Shown here: piece after piece, positions 1 to 5,121 of the stretch | Numbering within the stretch: the first letter of the stretch is position 1 | How the letters are laid out: every line of letters starts with the position of its first letter | Assembly (NCBI GenBank): GCA_013375405.1 | Contig: JABXJU010000266.1 | Coordinates: forward strand, 1-5,121 | Source: Candidatus Helarchaeota archaeon | GTDB taxonomy: Archaea; Asgardarchaeota; Lokiarchaeia; Helarchaeales; HEL-GB-A | Direction: 5' to 3' | DNA length: 5,121 bases | Notes under the pieces: generated by a model | What the model was told of the DNA's origin: nothing | What the model saw: the letters and a program-made list of their open reading frames with translations, nothing else | Databases searched by the model: none | Position numbers and translations under genes: made by a program

Positions 1-483
1 TGACTTCAAATCACCTAAGGATTCGGGAATGACCGTCATGCGATTGCGCTCAAGATTCAATTCCTCGAGAGCCTTCATTTTTCCAAAAGACCCGGGGAGA
101 GTGGTTAACCTATTATTAGGGGCATTAAATTCTTTGAGCGAGATCAGGTTACCAATGGAATCCGGTAAGGAATTCAGTTTATTCTCCCCCAAAGCGAGGG
201 TTTGGAGTGATTTTAAATTACCAAAGGAGTTTGGGAGTGATGTTAATTCATTTTTTTGTAAAAACAAATTTTGTAATGAGCTTATATCCCCGATTGACTC
301 GGGGAGACTTTTCAATTCTTGAAAATTCAAATTTAATTCAATTACAGTTTGATCTTCAACTTTATATCCAGTAGTATCCCAAGGAATCTTTTTCTTACGC
401 TTAATTTCCTTCCCCAGAAGTTCATCGATTTCTTCTAAAACTTTAGCCTGTTTCTCTGTGACTTTCGAATGTTTTCGACCCAT
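1..483 (-). CDS. Leucine-rich repeat protein, 3' end outside window
   Basis: This reading frame starts at an ATG at 483 and is open to the left edge, so 161 residues are visible and the C-terminus is missing. Residues 1-35 are charged and lysine-rich, with no signal peptide or membrane segment, so the protein is probably cytosolic. Residues 36-56 form a short cap (IPWDTTGYKVEDQ, then VIELNLNFQ) of the kind that precedes repeats in archaeal LRR proteins. Four complete 23-residue leucine-rich repeats follow at 57-79, 80-102, 103-125 and 126-148, and a fifth begins at 149. Each opens with the pattern L-x-x-L-P-x-S-[IF]-G-x-[LMI]. The third repeat departs from the others (EFNAPNN instead of E-L-x-L-x-x-N). 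LRR arcs bind proteins; larger relatives often carry a GTPase or other domain after the repeats, which cannot be seen here. An in-frame GTG lies 9 bases upstream, but ATG is preferred. The only possible ribosome site is a weak GTGAG. Confidence 0.9.
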   Translation of the reverse strand, partial: MGRKHSKVTEKQAKVLEEIDELLGKEIKRKKKIPWDTTGYKVEDQTVIELNLNFQELKSLPESIGDISSLQNLFLQKNELTSLPNSFGNLKSLQTLALGENKLNSLPDSIGNLISLKEFNAPNNRLTTLPGSFGKMKALEELNLERNRMTVIPESLGDLKS

Positions 484-516
484 AAGACTCACTTGATATG
501 ACAATTATTTTTACGG

Positions 517-525
517 TTTTTATAA
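517..525 (-). promoter_or_regulatory. Candidate TATA box of the LRR gene
   Basis: Read on the minus strand the sequence is CGCAAAAATTATAAAAACC: an A-rich BRE-like stretch followed by a TATA-like box. It lies about 35 bases before the ATG at 483, which would place transcription start near 496 and leave a short leader of roughly a dozen bases. The position fits an archaeal promoter, but the surrounding DNA is AT-rich, so the match is only suggestive. Confidence 0.45.
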
Positions 526-577
526 TTTTTGCGACTAATCAGTATAAATCACATCATACAAGCTTAGATAGGAGGTG

Positions 578-601
578 CCTCAATAAGGCTTTCTTTTGAG
601 G
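578..601. repeat. Inverted repeat between permease and LRR gene
   Basis: CCTCAA at 578-583 and TTGAGG at 596-601 are perfect complements separated by 12 bases. The hairpin lies 36 bases beyond the permease stop codon, so it may form at the 3' end of the exporter transcript. It has no U-run behind it on the minus strand, so it is not a standard terminator. On the plus strand it is preceded by GGAGGTG (571-577), a strong Shine-Dalgarno-like sequence with no sensible start codon after it. The 153-base gap 484-636 otherwise holds only TATA-like boxes (541-550 on plus, 624-634 on minus). Confidence 0.4.
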
Positions 602-636
602 GGTTTTCAATGGGGATATATATGGTTTTATAGGAA

Positions 637-2526
637 CTAAGGGATATCTTTCTTTTGCACAAAGTAGGTCGCAAGCACGAAGCAAATAATGGTTATACTA
701 TAAAGGATTAGAATAATTTGTATGGGGGATATGTTCAATGATGTTATTTCCATGCCAAACATTGCTCCGAAAGTTGTTCCCATCGATCCAAAAAGTCCGC
801 CTCCCTTGAAGACCCAAAAACTTCCTAATTGCTCGTAATAGTAAGAAAAGGATAGGAGGAGCGGCCATTCATGTCGAGTTATAATCGGGAGAAAGCTGAC
901 AAGCGGTGGGATGGCTATTAGGAGCATAATGGGGATAAATATCGTAAGCCCAACTTTTCTAAACGCACTAGAGCATAGAATAACGATAGCAGTCAAGGGA
1001 ATTAGTGCGGAGAGCCCAATAATAAGGATATAACCGCCCATAGAAACGAGGTCCGGGATATAAATTGGATTGATAAATGAAATACTACCAAGCACGAAGG
1101 AAACTGAAAGCGAAGTCATAATTAGAACAATAATAACTAGATAAGCGAAAATTTTACCCCAAAGGAATTCCCAACGTCTCACAGGTTTACTTAAAAACCA
1201 GGACAGGGAGCCATCTCTCTTGGCATTAACCACAGTCCCAGCCCCAAACATTATGCTAAAGACTAGGCCAAAGTAGTAGAGGAAAAGAGAAAAGACCATA
1301 TTTACCAAACTGCGGATACTGTCTATTGAAAGGGGACCACCCCTTCGCGATATCATATTAAAGATAAAAAATAGTAATATTCCAGGAACTGCTGCAATTA
1401 TAACAAAAATAAGGATCTTAATTTTACTGTCAGCTAATTCTTTTTTGAAAATAGTACTGAGTGAGCTATGATAGCCACGTTTTTGTTGAGAGTGTATGAA
1501 AATCGCGGCGATTATAATAATTCCTGCAATTACAACGACAATAATCCAAAAGAGAAGCCAGGGAAATGTTGGGTATTCGATTATTTCAATAAAAATTGTA
1601 TATGTGAAATTGTTACCATTACTGTCAATAGAGACAACAGAGACATTGTGAAGACCGGTAGTCGTTATATTTACTTGATAACTACCAGAAAAATGATCGA
1701 TAAATCCAGATCCATTGATTTCTGCGTAAAATTGACCATCTAAGAGAATTTGAAAAGTAATATTAAGATATCCATTACGAATAGGATTATCCCAACCGAT
1801 CCATGTGAGATTAATTATACGTTCAGAAGTTTCATACGGAGTAACATTGCCAAAAAAATCAAAATTAATTGGACTTATTATACCATTAGGCGGCGGCGCT
1901 GAATCTATAATAAATAGGATTATCGAATTATTTATATAGGTCCGGGAGAACGAAAACTCGCTTAAAATAACTGTTGTAATAGTAGAATTCATAATTTGGA
2001 TCACTCCAGCTCCAAAATCACTGATTTGAGCTATTGAGCTATTAGTTATTGAAAGATTTGTCGAACCAAAATTCATAATGGTTGTAGTGACTGAATAACT
2101 GGCTAATAGGTCTAAAATGGAGGAATCATGGCATTCAATCGTTCCCCCTACTGTAGAATTATCTATATAGAGTTTTGAGGAATCGGAAATAACTATATTC
2201 CCTGTAATACTGGAATTTTGGAGAAGGTAGAGTCTACCCCAATTAAATATGTAGACATTGCCCTGGATGGTGGAATTGATGATAGTGACATTCGCAAATG
2301 ACATTATAAGGATATTATCAATGAATGTATGATTATCTAGGATTAATATATTTCCTGAATTATAGGTTACGCTTGCTTGAAGTGGACTAGAAGCGTTTTG
2401 TGAGGAAATATTTCGCGTATGGGGCAGGGGGGCATTTTGTTGCGAGAAAAGGCAAATTAAAAAGAGCATAGAGAAAAGTAGGACAGGAATTTTAAATTTT
2501 TTTACCTTTTGCAATATTTTAAACAT
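637..2526 (-). CDS. ABC-2 type permease with large extracellular beta-solenoid domain
   Basis: Membrane subunit of an ABC exporter, 629 residues, more than twice the usual 250-300. Residues 1-30 are a basic start plus a hydrophobic signal or anchor segment (13-28). Residues 74-207 hold seven 19-20 residue repeats with the core pattern [LIV]-x-[LIV]-x-[NS]-S-[ST]-[IV], as expected of a parallel beta-solenoid. Residues about 228-318 are beta-rich and Ig-like. A membrane segment (322-344) returns the chain to the cytosol, where the amphipathic TIFKKELADSK stretch matches the start of ABC-2 permeases. Six further membrane segments lie near 370-390, 408-430, 459-480, 498-520, 527-548 and 602-623. 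The loop at 436-459 (KRDGSLSWFLSKPVRRWEFL) is typical of the ABC2_membrane_2 type. Seventeen N-X-S/T sequons fall within residues 44-306 and only one after that. The ATG overlaps the ATPase gene by 8 bases and is preceded by GGAGG. Substrate unknown. Confidence 0.88.
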   Translation of the reverse strand: MFKILQKVKKFKIPVLLFSMLFLICLFSQQNAPLPHTRNISSQNASSPLQASVTYNSGNILILDNHTFIDNILIMSFANVTIINSTIQGNVYIFNWGRLYLLQNSSITGNIVISDSSKLYIDNSTVGGTIECHDSSILDLLASYSVTTTIMNFGSTNLSITNSSIAQISDFGAGVIQIMNSTITTVILSEFSFSRTYINNSIILFIIDSAPPPNGIISPINFDFFGNVTPYETSERIINLTWIGWDNPIRNGYLNITFQILLDGQFYAEINGSGFIDHFSGSYQVNITTTGLHNVSVVSIDSNGNNFTYTIFIEIIEYPTFPWLLFWIIVVVIAGIIIIAAIFIHSQQKRGYHSSLSTIFKKELADSKIKILIFVIIAAVPGILLFFIFNMISRRGGPLSIDSIRSLVNMVFSLFLYYFGLVFSIMFGAGTVVNAKRDGSLSWFLSKPVRRWEFLWGKIFAYLVIIVLIMTSLSVSFVLGSISFINPIYIPDLVSMGGYILIIGLSALIPLTAIVILCSSAFRKVGLTIFIPIMLLIAIPPLVSFLPIITRHEWPLLLSFSYYYEQLGSFWVFKGGGLFGSMGTTFGAMFGMEITSLNISPIQIILILYSITIICFVLATYFVQKKDIP

Positions 2527-3466
2527 TTTTCTGACCCTCCTGATTCTGTTCGGATTCTATTGCTTTCATAAAAATTTGTTCAATCTCTAACCCAGTAGCT
2601 CGAAATTCGGTAAGAGGGATGTTATTTTGAAGGGAAAGACCCGCGATCTTTTCCCAAACCATTTCCTTATCATCTGTTTCTACAATTAAAGAATCTATGT
2701 CCTCAGTGAGTTTCGTAACTATGGGAGCTAAAGCTGATCGAAACACCTCATGATTTGGACTAATCCGGATTAGTCTCTTCCCTATCTTTTTATTTAACGC
2801 CTCAATAGTCCCATCCATAATAAGGTGACCGTGATCAATAATTCCGATGGAATCGGCGTTCATTTTTTGAACTTCAGGCAGGATATGTGTTGAGATAAAC
2901 ATAGTTTTTCCTTCTTTACGGAGATCTTTGAGTAGATCAATCATTTGTTTCCGACCGAGAGGATCGAGATTAGAAGTGATCTCATCCAAAATGAGGAGTT
3001 CAGGGTCGTTCATCAATGCTTGAGCAATCCCTATGCGCTGTTTCATTCCAGCGGAGAATTTTATAATAACACGGTTTCGTGCATCGGTTAAATTAACAAG
3101 TCGGAGTAGATCCGCAATCTTTTTCTGAATTTCTTGTTTTGGCATGTGAAAAATAGACCCTATATAATCAAGTAATCCTTCTGCGGTCATACCCAAGAAA
3201 TACGTGGGATGTTCGGGGACATATCCTACCCGTTTATGTAAATTTATTTTCTCTTTTCCTGAGATATCTTCTCCGAAAAGTTCGATCCGCCCTGCTGTCG
3301 GAAAGAGTGACCCTATTATCATCTTTATGGTAGTTGTCTTACCTGCACCATTAGGTCCTAAAAAGCCATAGATGCCGCCTGTAACCCGTAAATCAAGTTT
3401 ATTAACAGCAATCGTCCTTCCAAAAATCTTCGTTAATCCAAAAGTTTGAATAATGGCGTCCTTCAA
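2519..3466 (-). CDS. ABC-2 type transporter ATP-binding protein
   Basis: Cytosolic ATPase that powers the permease encoded directly downstream; 315 residues, normal for the drug/lipid-exporter (CcmA/NatA-like) class. All motifs are visible: Walker A GPNGAGKT at 37-44, a glutamate (E85, in GYVPEHP) at the Q-loop position as is common in this class, signature FSAGMKQR at 137-144, Walker B LLILDE at 157-162, D-loop NLD at 166-168 and switch histidine H194. The D-loop lead-in reads ITSNLDP where PTSGLDP or PTNGLDP is usual, which is an oddity but not a loss of a catalytic residue. Residues about 225-300 form the C-terminal accessory domain of this class. The start is TTG: an in-frame TAA lies immediately upstream and GAGGT sits 8 bases before it. 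The ATPase is expected to work as a dimer with the permease; the substrate cannot be read from the sequence. Confidence 0.95.
   Translation of the reverse strand: MKDAIIQTFGLTKIFGRTIAVNKLDLRVTGGIYGFLGPNGAGKTTTIKMIIGSLFPTAGRIELFGEDISGKEKINLHKRVGYVPEHPTYFLGMTAEGLLDYIGSIFHMPKQEIQKKIADLLRLVNLTDARNRVIIKFSAGMKQRIGIAQALMNDPELLILDEITSNLDPLGRKQMIDLLKDLRKEGKTMFISTHILPEVQKMNADSIGIIDHGHLIMDGTIEALNKKIGKRLIRISPNHEVFRSALAPIVTKLTEDIDSLIVETDDKEMVWEKIAGLSLQNNIPLTEFRATGLEIEQIFMKAIESEQNQEGQKNV
2536..2540 (-). promoter_or_regulatory. Shine-Dalgarno site of the permease, inside the ATPase gene
   Basis: On the minus strand AGGAGGGT lies 9 bases (counted from GGAGG) before the permease ATG at 2526, within the last codons of the ATPase gene. 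Together with the 8-base gene overlap it indicates translational coupling and supports this start. Confidence 0.75.
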
Positions 3467-3474
3467 TTATAATT

Positions 3475-3479
3475 ACCTC
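3475..3479 (-). promoter_or_regulatory. Shine-Dalgarno site deciding the TTG start of the ATPase
   Basis: GAGGT on the minus strand ends 8 bases before the TTG at 3466. An in-frame stop (TAA) directly precedes the TTG, so no upstream start is possible. The spacing makes TTG the natural choice. Confidence 0.7.
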
Positions 3480-3517
3480 GATTTTTCAACTTATAAGGAA
3501 GTTATTCTAAACAAGTT

Positions 3518-3562
3518 ATCTTGAGAAATTCAATCTTAAAAATCTTGCATATGAAATCTTGA
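3518..3562. repeat. Four spaced ATCTT[G/A] repeats upstream of the exporter genes
   Basis: The heptamers ATCTTGA (3518-3524), ATCTTAA (3533-3539), ATCTTGC (3542-3548) and ATCTTGA (3556-3562) all point the same way, with start-to-start spacings of 15, 9 and 14 bases. They lie 50-100 bases before the ATPase start, where an operator would sit. The minus strand also has weak TATA-like stretches here (near 3535-3543 and CTTATAAG at 3490-3497), but no clear promoter can be picked. The DNA is AT-rich, so chance similarity is possible. Confidence 0.35.
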
Positions 3563-3575
3563 AAAAGAAAGAGAG
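3561..3575 (-). terminator. Possible T-rich transcription end after the SRPBCC gene
   Basis: Six bases past the stop codon at 3582 the minus strand reads CTCTCTTTCTTTTTC, a pyrimidine run with a block of five T. Archaeal RNA polymerase commonly ends at such T-rich tracts without a hairpin. Read-through into the exporter genes is equally possible. Confidence 0.35.
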
Positions 3576-3581
3576 TTTCAA

Positions 3582-4796
3582 TTAATTTGAATTTTGCTCA
3601 ACGTAATAATTTCTCACTTTTTCCATCATGGTTTTCGTATTTTCTTTTGACATACGCTCCAATATAGGCATAATTAGATCGCCGATAGTAGCAAGACTAT
3701 CTGAGGGTTGAAAATTGACAGTAATATTGTAAAAATGACAATGTCCGTCGGGGGTACGCTCATAGACGCAGTATCCTGTCATGTTCTTAACATAGTTACT
3801 GTTCGTGAACCACCACTCTTCGATAGCACCTTCAAACCGATAATGTACGTCCCAACTAAAATCTAATTTAAATAAGAGAACTTGAGTATTTGAAGAATAG
3901 CGTTCGCATTTTGGACCGAGTTTCTTAACTTTTAAGTTTTTCTGGGGATTAAATCGCATAATGAAATCAGGATCATGCATATCCTTCATAACTGTTTCTG
4001 GGGGAGCTGGAAAGACTTTCTCCATCAAATAACGATAACTTTTTTCTTTCAGGATGTTGTAGACACGATCTGATAAGGTATCAATAAGATAAAAATCGAG
4101 AACCTTTCTTTTCATATATTCTTCCATGGCTTCTGAGACCCGTCGCCAAATAATGGAAAATAATCGGTATAGAGGAATAAAACTAATGCTAAAACTGTTT
4201 AAAACATCCAATGTGTAGAAGTTACGCCAATTGGCTCCTTTCTTGAGCATTTTTAACGTTTTTATATCGTTTTCATACTGGGCTCTCAAATATCCAGTAA
4301 ACATTTGGTCTTCAGGAAAAACTAACTGCCAAAAATCTTTATCAGGGGCATCTGGGCTAATTTCTGACCTTTGAATTGTTTGTAAAAATGCCACAAAATC
4401 CTTAACCCGCCTTCGAAAATACCGCCTTGTTCGCCGTTCAAACCGTTTTAAAAGGCGTTGAATATGCCTAGGAACGATAATTCGCGGGATATAAAGCATA
4501 ACTAAAGAATAGAAGGGATTATTGAGATAATATTGTTTTTCTGCTCTCTTAATGAGCGTTTGTTGCTTCTCAGGTGCTTGAACGATGTTTTTCGCCGTTT
4601 TTAATAAAAGACTCTTTTGTTTTTTTAATTTTCTTCGAAAATCCTTAACGTATGGGTAAATCAGCAGTTTAATAGGAACGAGTGAAGTTATTGCTGCTTC
4701 AAACGCTTCCGTTTTCTTTGCGATGATTTCATTCTCTATTAAATTTAAAGGACGTTCGCCCTTGAGGATCATTTCCTGAAGCACATGAATCTCCAA
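3582..4796 (-). CDS. Uncharacterised protein with C-terminal SRPBCC/START-like domain
   Basis: A 404-residue protein with no close family I can name. Residues about 258-398 look like an SRPBCC (START/polyketide-cyclase-like) helix-grip domain. They open with VFPAPPETVMKDMHDPDF, the first strand and helix of that fold, continue through alternating strands (FSWDVHYRF, EEWWF, TGYCVYER, HCHFYNITV), and end in a long amphipathic helix (about 370-398, PILERMSKENTKTMMEKV). Such domains bind lipids or other hydrophobic ligands in a central pocket. Residues 1-255 are mostly helical and very basic, with an arginine cluster at 105-130, and hold three moderately hydrophobic stretches (about 33-50, 95-112, 201-218) that might touch a membrane; none is a clear transmembrane helix. 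The listed start is TTG with no ribosome site. GTG at codon 5 (4784) has GGAG 6 bases ahead and may be the true start. The gene precedes the exporter pair on the same strand by 115 bases, so a functional link is possible but unproven. Confidence 0.8.
   Translation of the reverse strand: MEIHVLQEMILKGERPLNLIENEIIAKKTEAFEAAITSLVPIKLLIYPYVKDFRRKLKKQKSLLLKTAKNIVQAPEKQQTLIKRAEKQYYLNNPFYSLVMLYIPRIIVPRHIQRLLKRFERRTRRYFRRRVKDFVAFLQTIQRSEISPDAPDKDFWQLVFPEDQMFTGYLRAQYENDIKTLKMLKKGANWRNFYTLDVLNSFSISFIPLYRLFSIIWRRVSEAMEEYMKRKVLDFYLIDTLSDRVYNILKEKSYRYLMEKVFPAPPETVMKDMHDPDFIMRFNPQKNLKVKKLGPKCERYSSNTQVLLFKLDFSWDVHYRFEGAIEEWWFTNSNYVKNMTGYCVYERTPDGHCHFYNITVNFQPSDSLATIGDLIMPILERMSKENTKTMMEKVRNYYVEQNSN
4791..4794 (-). 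promoter_or_regulatory. Possible Shine-Dalgarno site favouring a GTG start at 4784
   Basis: GGAG on the minus strand overlaps the listed TTG codon and lies 6 bases before an in-frame GTG (codon 5). No ribosome site precedes the TTG itself, and a TAA lies two codons upstream of it. The true protein may therefore be four residues shorter, unless the transcript has almost no leader. Confidence 0.4.
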
Positions 4797-4840
4797 TAAT
4801 TAATTCATTTAGGTGAAATCTAATTTACAACCTTCTAATT

Positions 4841-4880
4841 AGTTATAAAAACCTATAAAATGCTATAAAAAGCTATAAGC
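4841..4880. repeat. Four tandem 10-base TATAAAA repeats
   Basis: The blocks agtTATAAAA, accTATAAAA, tgcTATAAAA and agcTATAAgc follow each other in exact 10-base register, with the last copy altered at its final two bases. Each core resembles a TATA box and the period is about one DNA helical turn, so all copies face the same side. The array lies about 45 bases before the SRPBCC gene (minus strand) and just before a GC-rich structured stretch (plus strand), so it could supply TBP sites to either or both. One or more copies acting as the SRPBCC promoter is plausible from position alone. Confidence 0.75.
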
Positions 4881-4899
4881 TTCTATGCCAATTCTCCAT

Positions 4900-5121
4900 C
4901 TACCCGCACGCGAGTAGACCCGCCGTAAGGTTATCCGGCGGTGCGTCCGTCACCGGATTCAGGCCATCCAGCACGGTGTCGAAGGGCACCAAGAGCTTCC
5001 TCTTGAGGTTGGTTGGTGGGTCTGGAGACCGGAAGGGAGTTACCCCGCTCTACTCAAAATTCACAGGAGTTCTTGCCCCTTTCCTAGGAGGGACTGCTCG
5101 GGTTCAAACGGGGCTTTAAAA
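4900..5121 (+). ncRNA. GC-rich, hairpin-dense element, possible structured RNA (unidentified)
   Basis: This stretch has no convincing protein gene and an abrupt base shift (about 59% G+C over 4921-5100). In the plus sense it forms many short stems: CCGCCG/CGGCGG (4920-4925/4936-4941), TCCG/CGGA (4946-4949/4954-4957), GGTGTC/GGCACC with loop GAAG (4975-4990), AAGAG/CTCTT with loop CTTC (4991-5004) and GGTC/GACC (5019-5030). GAGTAGA (4912-4918) is the exact complement of TCTACTC (5049-5055) and could close these into one domain. A second domain may be closed by GCCCC/GGGGC (5075-5079/5110-5114). Several stems need G-U pairs, which favours the plus strand. It starts about 25-30 bases after TATA-like repeats. 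GTGCG at 4941 followed by a small hairpin resembles a group II intron 5' end. I could not match it to SRP, RNase P or ribosomal RNA. It may continue past the right edge. Confidence 0.4.

Noticed and set aside
29..322. Plus-strand open frame of 97 codons
   Set aside because: It runs antisense to the leucine-rich repeat gene, whose 23-residue repeat pattern is unmistakable; the plus frame only mirrors those repeats.
610..633. Tiny plus-strand frame ATG-GGG-ATA-TAT-ATG-GTT-TTA-TAG
   Set aside because: It has only seven codons and the GGAGGTG lies 32 bases upstream, too far to act as its ribosome site.
1468..1743. Plus-strand open frame of 91 codons
   Set aside because: It is antisense to the permease ectodomain and first membrane segments, has no recognisable domain and an Asn/Asp/Lys-rich composition expected from AT-rich antisense sequence.
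4841..4880. CRISPR array
   Set aside because: The repeats are 10 bases with 3-base variable parts and no spacers, so they are a simple phased array and not CRISPR.
5094..5116. tRNA T-arm-like sequence GGGTTCAAACGGGG
   Set aside because: Only a 4-bp stem forms around GGTTCAAA, and no anticodon arm, D arm or acceptor stem fits upstream, so a tRNA gene is not supported.
4900..5121. SRP (7S) RNA, RNase P RNA or ribosomal RNA
   Set aside because: CCGGAAGGGAG at 5029-5039 recalls the SRP helix 8 tip, but the AGCAG half of the symmetric loop and the UGUAA Alu motif are missing. The conserved RNase P GAGGAAAGTCC and ACAGAAA blocks and known rRNA ends are also absent.

Overview
The window is AT-rich and gene-dense and looks archaeal. 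Leucine-rich repeats of the plain intracellular type, TATA-like promoter boxes, Shine-Dalgarno-led TTG starts and a membrane protein crowded with N-glycosylation sequons fit an Asgard (Lokiarchaeia-like) archaeon best. That assignment is inference from style; no universal marker gene is present.

All four recognised genes lie on the minus strand. Reading in the direction of transcription (right to left): at 3582-4796 is a 404-residue protein with a long basic helical N-terminal half and a C-terminal SRPBCC/START-like lipid- or ligand-binding domain. After 115 bases comes a two-gene ABC exporter unit: an ABC-2 type ATPase (2519-3466, TTG start with a well placed GAGGT) and its permease (637-2526), whose ATG lies inside the last codons of the ATPase gene (8-base overlap). 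The permease is unusual. It carries an extra N-terminal extracellular part of about 320 residues, built of a seven-turn, 19-20 residue beta-solenoid-like repeat followed by an Ig-like segment, with 17 N-X-S/T sequons. After 153 bases of intergenic DNA a leucine-rich repeat gene starts at 483 and runs off the left edge.

The right end (4797-5121) holds no convincing gene. It first contains four exact-register 10-base repeats of nnnTATAAAA (4841-4880), then changes abruptly to a GC-rich stretch (about 59% G+C over 4921-5100, against 22% over 4801-4860). That stretch can fold into many short hairpins, including a possible long-range 7-bp closing helix, and is best described as an unidentified structured RNA or the edge of a mobile RNA element such as a group II intron.

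How the genes fit together: the ATPase and permease should form one exporter or membrane-remodelling complex with a glycosylated cell-surface domain. The upstream SRPBCC protein may be part of the same transcription unit and could handle a lipid or hydrophobic ligand, but only proximity supports that link.
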